From Ectocarpus siliculosus (Eukaryota; Sar; Phaeophyceae; Ectocarpales; Ectocarpaceae): DNA of 46,772 nt. The notes beneath the pieces are model-generated. The model made no database searches. It was not told the DNA's origin and saw nothing but the letters and a program-made list of their open reading frames with translations. Each line of letters starts with the position of its first letter. Position 1 is the stretch's first letter. Of this stretch, positions 1-9,334 are shown in pieces. Position numbers and translations under genes: made by a program. The DNA lies in the NCBI GenBank assembly GCA_000310025.1, contig FN648515.1, positions 131,683-178,454 of the forward strand. Direction: 5' to 3'.

Positions 1-537
1 CCAAGCCAAATTGTTTTTTTTTGGGGAGGGGTGTGCCCCGGGGCAAAGGTAATTCCTTCCCCGTAGGTTCATCGCCACCCCTTTTTCGTTATTTCCCCGG
101 TTTGGTTAACCTTGAAATAATGCCGTTTCGAGCCAGGGTTATGTTTCATTGGGTTGTTCCTTTTCCCTCCTTTCGCCCGGGGTAAAATTTCGGGGCCTTT
201 TCCCAAAGCCTAGAAAATTTTTAACCTATTTTTAGCGGGGGGTTTTCCCCCAACCACTATTGTTTTATTCCAAAACTTAAAACCCAAATAAGAGTTCCCC
301 CCCCCCCCCCCACTTTTTTCCATTCCAGGCGGGGCCATTTTCCCCCTTCCTATTAAAAAGTTCCTGTTTCCCCTCCATCCCGGAACCCCCCCCCCCCCCA
401 ACCCCCCCCAATGGAAAAGGAAAAACCCAAGAAAAACCCTTTAAAAAAATTTTAAAAAAAAAAATTTTTTTCCCCCCCCCCCCGGGGGGGTGGGGGGGGG
501 GGGGTAGGTGTCGGAAAAATTGCTTTTTGTGCACCCT
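1..537. other. Homopolymer-rich, probably low-quality sequence
   Basis: Long runs of C, G, A and T (for example around 297-312, 388-410 and 470-505) alternate with doubled and tripled letters. This texture is unlike the rest of the window. No credible exon, splice site or repeat unit is visible. It reads like the unreliable end of an assembled contig. The sequence turns normal at about 538, exactly where homology to the second copy of the large repeat begins. Confidence 0.6.
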
Positions 538-637
538 TGCTGTAGTCTATTTCTCTTCGCATAGCTGCTACTGCTGTACAACAGTAGTACTACTGTACTC
601 ACTCCTGTTCGTCACCCTTACATACACCGCGTCCCTA

Positions 638-669
638 TCCCTGTGAGCCCCCACATGGGCTCACAGGGA
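638..669. repeat. Perfect 13-bp-stem hairpin (6-nt loop), copy A
   Basis: TCCCTGTGAGCCC (638-650) and its reverse complement (657-669) flank a six-base loop, CCACAT. In copy B the same stem occurs at 16785-16816 with loop ATGTGG, the exact reverse complement. The hairpin has therefore flipped between copies. A further partial copy of the right arm follows in copy A (about 671-682). Confidence 0.9.
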
Positions 670-878
670 CCGCTCACAGGGACCCACTGCTGCACTATCC
701 TTGCCGCCGTGACTTATGGGTGTACACGCATGCTTGGAAAATCTTTGACCGCAGAGAGCCAGTTGTGGGGAAAAAGACATAAAAATTCAAATCAACCCAG
801 TCACGAAATGAAGTTGGCTCATAGTCTACAGCAGTACTGACATCTTCGGAGAGATCCCTGGGAACGAATGGGAGAGCG

Positions 879-881
879 AGC

Positions 882-943
<62 letters not shown>

Positions 944-1117
944 CAGACAGAGAGAGACAGGCAGACAGAGAGAGAAAGAGAGAAAGAGACAGGCAGACAG
1001 AGAGAAGGAGAGAGAGAGAGGGAGCGAGAGAGAGAGAGAGAGACAAACAGAGAGAGGGAGAAGGACAGAAAGAGAGAAACAGAGAGAGACAGAGAAAGAA
1101 AGAGAGGGAGAGAGAGT
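879..1117 (+). repeat. (GA)n-rich microsatellite, copy A
   Basis: A run of GA dinucleotides is interrupted by CAGACA and AAAGA variants. It lies inside the large repeat, and the matching tract in copy B is at 17020-17300. Open frames across it (Arg-Glu on plus, Leu-Ser on minus) are artefacts of the repeat. Confidence 0.95.
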
Positions 1118-1213
1118 ATAGAGGTCGTGGCGGGTTTATTATTGGGTGCAAATCCAAAGGGACGGGGCAAAAGGTTCATACTACATCGGGTGGGTGTGCC
1201 CCCCTCACCTCAT

Positions 1214-1358
1214 CCGTGAGGTTGTCACGCAACCTTCGCACTTTGGTCCTGATCTTCGCGACGTGCTTCTGCATCTTTTCCTCCTTCTTCTGCAGTTGAG
1301 ACTGCTACTGTGCTGCTGCAGCATGCTGGGGGTGAGCAGTAGTCCCCGTGCTGCTCAT
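1214..1358 (-). pseudogene. Short coiled-coil ORF in repeat copy A, shifted at its end
   Basis: This is the counterpart of the 49-codon ORF at 17388-17537. It has the same Met-Ser-Ser-Thr start, alanine/glutamine stretch and lysine-rich segment. One G is missing from a GGG run near 1219, so the last residues leave the frame and read on past the stop used in copy B. Which length is ancestral cannot be told from two copies. Function unknown. Confidence 0.35.
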
Positions 1359-1635
1359 AGCGCTGATGGTGTATATGCTCTTTGCACGTAAGAGGGAGGG
1401 GAGCGCGGGAAGGGAGGGACACACTCTGGCTCTGTCGTGCGTGTCCACGTCAGCTCCAACCATTTTTTTCTCGAGAGCCCCCCCCCCCTATGGAAATTAT
1501 GCACCTTCCGTGGGCCCCCTCCGCACTCCAATCTGCGCGCCCCCGAGTTGTTCCTCCACAAGGTTCCTCCGCACACACACATTGAATAACTACAATCGCG
1601 TTTTGTTGCCGGCATTGCGATGACCTCGGGATTTT

Positions 1636-2060
1636 TTTCCCCTTGGCGAGATGACTCCCAAGGTTGCCGCACCGCCGAGATTGCCAAGGTTGCGTGTTGC
1701 CCGTATTGCGATGACCTTTGGATTCTTTATCCCTTGGCGAGGTGACTCCCAAGGTTGCCGCACGGCCGAGATTGCCAAGGTAGCGTGTTGCCGGCATTGT
1801 GATAACCTTTGGATGTTTTACCCCTTGGCGTGGTGACTCCCAAGGTTGCCGCACGGCCGAGATTGCCAAGGTAGCGTGTTGCCGGCATTGTGATAACCTT
1901 TGGATGTTTTACCCCTTGGCGTGGTGACTCCCAAGGTTGCCGCACGGCCGAGATTGCCAAGGTAGCGTGTTGCCGGCATTGTGATAACCTTTGGATGTTT
2001 TACCCCTTGGCGTGGTGACTCCCAAAGTTGCCGCACGGCCGAGATTGTCAAGGTACAAAA
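1636..2060 (+). repeat. 91-bp minisatellite, about 5 units (copy A)
   Basis: The string TGACTCCCAAGG recurs at 91-bp spacing (about 1651, 1742, 1833, 1924 and a variant near 2015). Each unit carries GATTGCCAAGGT and CCCTTGGCG. Because 91 is not a multiple of three, the minus strand yields similar peptides in all frames, and these are not evidence of a gene. The right edge holds a 17-bp near-palindrome at 2081-2097 (CCACCTTGGCAAGGTGG). Confidence 0.95.
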
Positions 2061-2147
2061 TTCAGGAAAATGAGGCACATCCACCTTGGCAAGGTGGGGG
2101 GGAGAGGGGTATTTTCTCCACAAGGGGGTTCGACCTCCACCTGTGTA

Positions 2148-2535
2148 GGGTTGTGCAAATTTTCCGCGACGCATGAGCCCGGTCGCACCGGTATACCGTA
2201 TTTTGAACACGACGTCGAAACTGCTAGTAAGGTCGAACCCCCATTGGGTGCACACTTTTATCTTTACGCGGATGGGAGGGCATAAGGCTGAGAGCTCGTT
2301 ATTCCCACACTCCGACGTTAGCACGGTTGAGGAGGGTAAGGGGCAGCTTTGGCCTTATCGCGACGAGCGAACCCAATAATTACGGATTCGGCCCGCGACA
2401 CATGAGCAACGTGGGTTGCAGGAAAAAAAACATCAAAAATCATGAGCAACACCCCGTTGTCTCCCTACTTGTAGGCGACGCTGTCTGGATGTATGTAGCC
2501 CTGCCACGATCTTAGGGGGACTGTCGCCACAAAAG
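2148..2535. other. No gene seen
   Basis: This is single-copy sequence between the end of repeat copy A and the last exon of the minus-strand gene. It contains one further GGTCGAACCCCC string (near 2230), a motif also found at the repeat terminus. No splice-supported exon was found. Confidence 0.5.
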
Positions 2536-4569
2536 CTATAACGATAACCTGAAAATTCTTCGAACGACGATAGAAATACACACCGTGCCGACCACGGAAG
2601 AACGCTAATGAAACACTCACTTTGTTTGGGCAACCTTCTTTCCGCTCTGCTCTTGCTGCAGTCATATATCAGCCACGTAGCCATGTGTAGCCAGTGAAAG
2701 TGAAGTGCGAATGCAGCACTTAGGAGAGCCCCTCGCTGAGCTTACCTGGACGTTGGCGGCTGGCTTGTTGCTCTTCTTGGGCTTCTTTTTCTTCTTGTCC
2801 GAACCGACCGGAGGGGCAGCGGGAGTAACATCCTGTTTGACGGAAGGGAAGCAGTGACGCAAGAAGCAGAGCAGTGAACTAGGCCCCGCCTGGGGTGCCC
2901 CTTCGTATAGTCCAGTCACATTTCTTGGGTAGAGAGAGGCTAGGATCATTCTGGAAGTGCTGTGGCAGTCATGGTAATAGGAAACACAGTTTCTGGATAG
3001 AGGGAAATAGGGAATGTAAACGTTGGGCCGTGGAAGTGCGGCGCTGGCCGGTTATTTTCCAGTACGGTGGTGCTGTACTCTGTGCATAGAAGCCCAGCCT
3101 GACAAGTCGAAGGTGGCATGAAACATTGTGACCAAGATCACGACTAACGGACGTTATGCATTGATCCATGTCCAATCAGAGCACAAGACTAGCTCGACTA
3201 AACCCGCTTCCCGCAGAACCATGCCGTTGAATGCTGCGATGGCTGTACGACGCGTAGCATGTTTCCGTGCTTCTTCTTTTGTCATGAGCCTCAGGAGATC
3301 CAGTGCCGTCACCTCATGTTGAGGTACATACCGTTTTCCACCCCTCACATCGTCGACTAGCATTTCTTGGCCCCGCGATGCATGGTACTCAGTGACGACT
3401 TCCATTTCCTGTGGCAGCAACCCAAGGAGAATTTCCACTCGCGCCAGAGTGAAATCATCGGGCTCGGGATGAACCAGCTAATGTCCCGAAGCTGGATGAG
3501 TAGCCATGCGATCAGGCGGAAACTTCGCTACCGCACCGGACTCCATGGCGTACGCCTTTGTGACGACGTCTTGGAAGACCAGCAGATCATATCGAGCCTT
3601 CAAAATGGGTGTGTCCTTCGTGTTGATCTGCAACGGGGGTCCTTCAAAACCTCCTTCTCCCGTACCTTGGACGATGCGTTTCTTGATACCTTCCCACACT
3701 TGGCGACGCTGTTTAGGGTCCGCCATGTTGACCGCATACACCGAGGAGAAGGGCGACGGTCCATAGTATCTTCCGTTGTATCCGTATCCGTGAGGCGCAG
3801 ACCCCACACCTCCCCCTCCTCCATGTTGTAGAGGCGAGAAGCCATGACCTGGGCCCCCAGCATGCGGCTGTCCCCCCCCTCCGTGGTCGGGGAATGGCTG
3901 AGGTTGTTGATGAAACTCTCCCTGCGACGGGAAGCCTCCCCCGCTATAGGGCATGTGGGGACGTCCTCCGTCAACGTTCGCATGGGACGAAAACTGTCCG
4001 TGGGACGGTGCCAGCTGATGAGGAACGCCCCATGAATGGGGGAAGCCTCCTTGGTGCTGAAGAGGCCCTCCCGCCTGTGGGTAGTGTGCTGGAAATCCGC
4101 CCTGATGAGGAGATGGTCCTCCCTGTTGCGGAGGTGTCGGCAGAAGTGGCTCTCCTGGCTGATGAAGATGTTGAGTTGGTTGTCCTCCATCATTCTGAGG
4201 AAACTGCCCTCCTTGCTGTTGGAGTTGCGAAGGTGGAGGTCCTCCCGGTGGAGGAGGCGGTCCTCCCTGCGGCAAACGAGGCAGTCCTCCCTGCTGTTGG
4301 CATTGTTGAGGCAGTAGTCCCTCAGGCGGCTGAGGAGGCGGTCCTCCCTGCTGTTGAGGTTGCTGAGGAGGCGGGCCTCCAGGCGGTAGAGGAAGCTGTC
4401 CTCCCTGCTGTTGAAGTTGCTGAGGAGGCGGTCCTCCAGGCGGCGGAGGGGGCGGCCCTCCCAGCATTGGAAGGGGTGGCCCTCCCTACTGTTTAGGTTG
4501 CTGAGGAGGCTGTCCCCTAGGCGGCGGAGGGGGCGGCCCTCCCTGCGGGTACTGCTGCTGGTTGTTCAT
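2536..4569 (-). CDS. Proline/glutamine/glycine-rich protein, multi-exon, with in-frame TAG codons
   Basis: The likely start is the ATG at 4569 (Met-Asn-Asn-Gln-Gln-Gln). A long tract of tandem Gly-Gly-Pro-Pro-Pro and Gln-Gln-Gln units follows, then a Gly/His-rich stretch, then a normal-composition region with Lys/Arg and acidic residues to about 3154. Two TAG codons lie in the same frame: 4486-4488, where neighbouring repeat units have CAG, and 3478-3480, after which the frame continues with coding character to 3154. The second could be the AG of a short intron, but no phase-neutral donor is convincing. Three 3' exons are supported by splice sites and phase: 2746-2832 (87 nt, ending in a lysine-rich stretch), 2621-2655 (35 nt) and 2536-2548, ending Lys-Leu-Ser-Leu-stop. 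The join between the 3154-3438 block and the exon at 2832 is unresolved. I do not recognise the family; the basic tail suggests a nuclear or nucleic-acid-binding protein. It may be decaying. Confidence 0.6.
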
Positions 4570-5111
4570 GTTGTCTTTGCCATTGAGAAGTGAACAGTAA
4601 TCACAAATCATCACTCCGCAGTATCGCTGGTGTTGGCATCACAACCTTCAGACGTTGAGAATGAGTAATAGACCTGTGTTCACGATCTCCATAATACAGT
4701 CTTTGTCGTTCATTATCGTAAAATTAGAGATGAATGTCTGCGGTGGCGTGGGAAGGTAAACACTGACGACACGCGGTGATTGTGGTGACCAGCATTACAA
4801 CCGGGGACAATGTCGGTGAGGACATGTACGTGTGCCTTGGGATATCACCGAGAACCTAAAGCGTGAAGGAGATCCCCTCAAGGTCATATCCATCGCAGAA
4901 CCAAGGTCATATTCAAAGACCGTTGTAACCAACAACATGACCCACACATGAACAACCATCCTACAAAATGTATCGGCCAACATCGTGCGCCGACGATCCT
5001 TCCAGGACGTACGTTATTCCAATAACTTCCTCAAATACATACCAGCAATATGCCATAGGCGGTTTATGTGTATGATACATTGGCGTTCATGGTGTGATAA
5101 GCACGGCATCC
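4570..5111. other. Upstream region, no gene seen
   Basis: This is the probable 5' flank of the proline-rich gene. Only short ORFs without splice support occur, and no repeat was noticed. Confidence 0.4.
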
Positions 5112-5723
5112 TCAAAAACTATATAAACCACATCCCTCAACATGGTGGACACTATACAACATTCCCACACAGTCTAGTCCAACGTGTCTCATTTTTCCTC
5201 TTTGACATCCACGCTGAAGACATACAGGCTTACAGCTTACTAGGACACCGTACTGTTCATAGGTGCTCCTTTCACCAGCCCCGCAGAGCATCCCCAACCA
5301 CATGGGCGGTATCCCTCTCGTCGAAGTATACTTGATAGGCATGTGAAGCCCGCGACACCGACCGAGTCCTTTGTTTCTTCCGAGGCTGCATGTCCCTGGG
5401 TCATTATACTCATTTTTGCGTGACCTCGTGGGAGCTACGGGACCGTCAATAGCAATGTCTGTCACACGAGTAGCAAAGCATTTCCGCCCTCCTTTATGAG
5501 CAGTCAACAAAATCCGTCTGTCTTCATCATCATCATCCTTGTTCGCTATGTTTCCCCCCTCATCAGAAGGTGCCAGCATCTTCGGATGTAGTGGCATGTG
5601 GTCGAAGGTGACGGTAATAGTCGTGGTGTCGTGCTGCGGGTTTCCGTCATAATGTTTCCGAATGACCCTGCCTTCTACGGTCGTCATGGTTCGGGTGTAC
5701 GAGGTGTCGGTGATGGAATCCAT
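5112..5723 (-). CDS. Hypothetical ORF of 203 codons
   Basis: The open frame runs from ATG at 5723. The first ~130 residues have plausible composition: a Thr-rich start, then a His/Pro segment, then a run of Asp (about residues 77-81) followed by basic residues. The last ~80 residues are Cys/Gly-rich and may lie beyond a splice site. No known domain was recognised. Upstream of the start lies a ~0.3 kb tandem duplication (5791-6375) that could hold promoter sequence. It may be a chance ORF; support is weak because no paralogue or exon partner is visible. Confidence 0.3.
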   Translation of the reverse strand: MDSITDTSYTRTMTTVEGRVIRKHYDGNPQHDTTTITVTFDHMPLHPKMLAPSDEGGNIANKDDDDEDRRILLTAHKGGRKCFATRVTDIAIDGPVAPTRSRKNEYNDPGTCSLGRNKGLGRCRGLHMPIKYTSTRGIPPMWLGMLCGAGERSTYEQYGVLVSCKPVCLQRGCQRGKMRHVGLDCVGMLYSVHHVEGCGLYSF

Positions 5724-5790
5724 GTGTTTTCACCGGACACAGAAAGAATGGATCGGCAGGGAAGTATGGTAACGACACAGGTGTGGTGAC

Positions 5791-6375
5791 GAGAATATGC
5801 CACCCATGGCCGAGGCAAGTAATGGAAGATCGCAGTGCAGCACCCAGTGTAACGACATAGTAGTAGTACTACTTAGGTATACATATTAATGTCGTCCTGG
5901 ATAATAACAGTCGACTTGTAGCTCTCACTACTCATAGTATTATGCAGTAGTCGACGTTTTAGAATGTGCTACACAACACACTAATGTGCTGTCATCACGA
6001 TCGATCAATCCCTTGTTCGGACATCTGCAGAATATGTCCCAAGAACCACGGATAATGACAGAAGGTGTTGAAAAGGCATCAAAAGACACGGTTGAAGATA
6101 CCGCGTTGGTGGAAAAATATGCCACCTGTGGCCGAGACAAGTCATAGAAGATCGTAGTGCAACACCCAGTGTAACGGCACAGCAGTAATATTATACTTTT
6201 TAGCGTCCTTCCTGGTTAATGACAGTCGACTGTTAGCTCTTACCACTCACTCGATTATGCAGTAGTAGCAGTCGACCTGTCTGTCTAGAATGTGCTACAC
6301 AATACACTACGGTGATGTAATCACGATCGGTCCATCTCCTGTTCGGACATTGGCGTAATATTTTCCAAAGAGTTC
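5791..6375 (+). repeat. Diverged ~320-bp tandem duplication
   Basis: The block 5791-6060 (starting near ATATGCCACCCATGGCCGAG) matches 6115-6375 (ATATGCCACCTGTGGCCGAG) with small indels. Shared landmarks are CACCCAGTGTAACG, ACAGTCGAC, AGAATGTGCTACACAA, ATCACGATCG and TTGTTCGGACAT. A third partial start (ATATGCCACAGACAGCCG) is at about 6501. No ORF is conserved between the units. Confidence 0.8.
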
Positions 6376-6980
6376 ATGAAAGGAATGGATGCCTAGTATA
6401 TGCGAAAAACCACCCAACGATGAGCAGCAGCAGCCTTAACTGACGACCACGTCACTGTTGTCGATGCGACACAGTTAATTGACTGCGATGCATGGGGAAG
6501 ATATGCCACAGACAGCCGTCGAGTGGTAGAAAGATACAACTATTAATTTTTTCGTAGCGCGTCAGTACATTAGGTACCTTTATCACTACACAAGTATCTT
6601 TTCCGCTCTTCCTATACCATATACTTTACACACAACATGCACCATGGAAATTAATCTACATAATTATTTAGCATTCCACTATTTTTAATATTATGATCGA
6701 TCCACTTCCAGACGGTGTGTGTCAGCATATGATTCCCCATGTATGGTTGAACGATAACAGCGTCGCGTCAATGTTGTTTTTGCATGATTGCGGAGAGTAC
6801 CCATCAGCAGCATGGCCATATCTGCCAGATGTAGCATAGCTCTCCAAGCGAATCACAGCCACATACCAAAGATTTATGTAATTGTGGGTGAGGCACTTCA
6901 AAGACTGCTGCTGCAGCTGTACATCAGCTGCGGCCAGGGCGAGTGAAACGGCTGCTGCATGACGATTTCAGAGAGAGGGG
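6376..6980. other. AT-richer spacer, no gene seen
   Basis: Apart from a partial third start of the preceding duplication near 6500, no repeat, exon or RNA gene was seen. Confidence 0.4.
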
Positions 6981-7640
6981 TACACAGGTGGAGGTCGAAC
7001 CCCCTTGGGGACTTTTCGGCAAGGGGGGGGGGGGGTCATCGGCAAGGTCGAGCCCCTGAAAGAGTCCGTTGGGTTGTCCAACCTCCGTCCCTTCACCAAC
7101 CTTGGCAACCCCTGACAGAAGAACGGTTTGGCAAACTCATTGCCTAGGATGTGCTTGCCAAGCTCGTTCGCGTACGTGAGATTGGCAAGGCTAGTTACAG
7201 CCAGCGTGCGATTGGCGATTGGCAAGGTCGTTTTCGAACTTGAGATTGGCAAGGCTAGTGCGGGAACGTGTGATTGGCAAGGCTCATTGCCAACGATGTG
7301 CTTGGCAAGGTCGTTTTCGAACTTGAGATTGGCAAGGCTAGTTATAGCCAGCGTGCGATTGGCGATTGGCAAGGTCGTTTTCGAACTTGAGATTGGCAAC
7401 GCTAGTTCGGGAACGTGTGATTGGCAAGGCTCATTGCCTACGATGTGCTTGCCAAGCTTGTTCGCGAACATGAGATTGGCAAGGCTAGTTCGCGAGCGTG
7501 CGATTGGCGATTGGCAAGCTTGTTCGCGAAAGTGGGATTGCAAGCTCGACCCGGATATTGGCAAGGCTCATTGCCTACGATGTGTTTGGCAAGGCTAGTT
7601 CGCGAGCGTGAGATTGCCAAGGTGCTCTGAGCACTTCGAC
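6981..7640 (+). repeat. Inverted relative of the large repeat terminus, with a higher-order minisatellite
   Basis: TACACAGGTGGAGGTCGAAC at 6981-7000 is the reverse complement of the terminus of repeat copies A and B. Behind it is a minisatellite built from ~28-bp units around GATTGGCAAGGCTAGTT. The units are arranged in a higher-order repeat of ~137-148 bp, marked by CATTGCCTACGATGTG-like strings at about 7139, 7287, 7433 and 7570. The repeat motif contains the same TTGGCAAGG word as the 91-bp minisatellite, but the units differ. The right boundary is not clear. Confidence 0.75.
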
Positions 7641-7929
7641 TGGCAGGCTCGGTGAATGTACGAGATAGTTAGCCAGTCACGTTCGTTCGCTAAGGCCGAC
7701 AACGCGAAGGTCGTACCCGCCCCCGCCCCCGGCACCTCACAGCCGTCGTGGTCGAGGACAGTAAGAGATGGATATAGAGTTCTTCCTTTTCCCGCGAATC
7801 CACACATACATGCTTGTAAATTACAAAAAAAGCGACAGCGACTCTTCTCGATGCAGTATGTGCCTCTCTACAGTAGACCGACGCACAGCGCGAAAGGTAT
7901 ATCGGCAAAAAGGCAACAAACTCATGCAG

Positions 7930-9060
7930 TAATAGAAACATACCCGCAAGTACAATGGAGTCCGTAGCGGAAATGCGCGCTCAACTCCCCCCATGGCAAA
8001 AAAAAAAACGCGACACATGAGTCATCATCGCCACCCTCCACCCTCTCCAGATGACAGGCTACAACACGAAGCGCCACCACATGTAACTCACAAGAGTAGA
8101 CACCATAAAACCAAGAGAATGGTCGCTACAAGAGACACAGCATATGCCACAAAACGCACACCGAGATATCACCATAACCCGCCTTCTCACTCTCTCCATC
8201 ACAAGACAAGCAAAAAGAACCGACACAATCGAACACCCGCAGACCACAACACTAGAAACGTCCCCGCGCGCAGGGGCACAAGAAGAGACACCCCTCTCTA
8301 CTTCTACGCGCAGCCTATGTACCGTCCTCGAGGAACTCAATATTTTACACGCGCATATACATGATTCGGATAATTGAACAACACCCCGCGAGCTTTCTTT
8401 GGTCGAACCCGGCAAGGGTCAGACCACCAGATAGCAACAAACACGTGGACAAGACGATACAAAGTCCTTGGCGAGAGGAAAGTCCGCGGCTTCGCGCACC
8501 TCCTCCGTCAGCCACGACTAAAACACCACAGAAAGAAGAGTAACCACCCTCTCTACGACAGTCCAGATGCAAAAACTAAGACAATGTACCACAACAACAA
8601 CGGTACCAAACCCTGTGCCATTCGACCGGCACCGTCCGCCGTGCAACGTCGACGACCTCGCATTATTTTACAAATGAACAGGATGCACACGCATCCCTTG
8701 AGCCTCTCTCGACAAACACATGATCACCCGTAGTTTTACAGAACCCCCGCCCGCGCTAACAAAAAAAAAACACAGCACCGTCTGCAGTCACAGCCAAAAA
8801 TACGAAACCAAAATTTAAAGACACACACGTCGACAACAACAACGGAACAAGACCGTCTTTTTCTACGCGCAGAGTACCCTACCATTCGACTAGTGTACCG
8901 TCCGCCCTGCAGCGTCGATGACCTCACACTATTGTACACATGAGGATATGTACACGACGAGGTGATCTCATAATTTACATGATCATCCGCAAGTTTACAA
9001 AAATCCGTGCCCCCACGACTAAAATAAAAAATGCAGCAAGAGTCGTCACTTCTCCCATCA
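7930..9060 (+). repeat. AC-rich, diverged ~0.25-0.35 kb repeats
   Basis: Related blocks recur. One landmark is TCTACGCGCAG (near 8307 and 8861). Another is an ACCGTCC...CGACGACCTC...ATTNTACA block near 8320-8355, 8630-8675 and 8890-8938. A third is GATCAYCCGYARKTTTACA near 8723 and 8981. Similarity is partial, so this is an old satellite-like array or a decayed element. The basic ORF at 7993-8364 (His/Thr/Arg-rich) comes from this composition. Confidence 0.5.
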
Positions 9061-9334
9061 CGGGAAAAAACGAAACAAAAATGCCTTCTGTTGGCAGTGC
9101 GCGCAAAAGAAAGCTAGACACACGCCAAACCAAACCACAGCGACTCGCCTCCGAAGAGACATGGTCGGTCGATGGTGCCACCTTGCGGCCTCCCACCTGC
9201 GTTCACTTTCGCCGCGCACGGGGGGTTCTGAACAGGCTGTGGTACACGCCAAGAGGGCACAGCTTCTATCCAGAAGCCTCTCCTGCTGCTCCTGCCCCTC
9301 CGGCAGCTGCTCCCGTCGCCGCCCCTTGAGCAGC

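Larger units (their letters stand above)
538..2147 (+). repeat. Large dispersed repeat, copy A
   Basis: This segment is near-identical to 16685-18504 in the same orientation. The shared order is: a short palindromic stretch, a 13-bp-stem hairpin, unique sequence, a GA microsatellite, a short minus-strand coiled-coil ORF, a C-rich stretch and a 91-bp minisatellite, ending in GACCTCCACCTGTGTA. The copies stop matching directly after that string (2148 here, 18505 there), so it is probably a true element end. Copy A has about five 91-bp units and copy B seven. No transposase or terminal inverted repeat is visible, so it is either a non-autonomous element or a segmental duplication. Confidence 0.8.

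Noticed and set aside
868-1299. 143-codon Arg/Glu-rich plus-strand ORF and Leu/Ser-rich minus-strand ORFs over the GA tracts (also 16829-17397)
   Set aside because: Pure consequence of (GA)n on both strands; no stable unit, no splice sites, and the frame changes freely between the two copies.
1636-2060. CRISPR-like array
   Set aside because: The 91-bp units are contiguous, with no unique spacers, and the context is a eukaryotic repeat.
7993-8364. 123-codon His/Thr/Arg-rich ORF
   Set aside because: Lies in AC-rich diverged repeats; the frame is not kept in the neighbouring repeat units.
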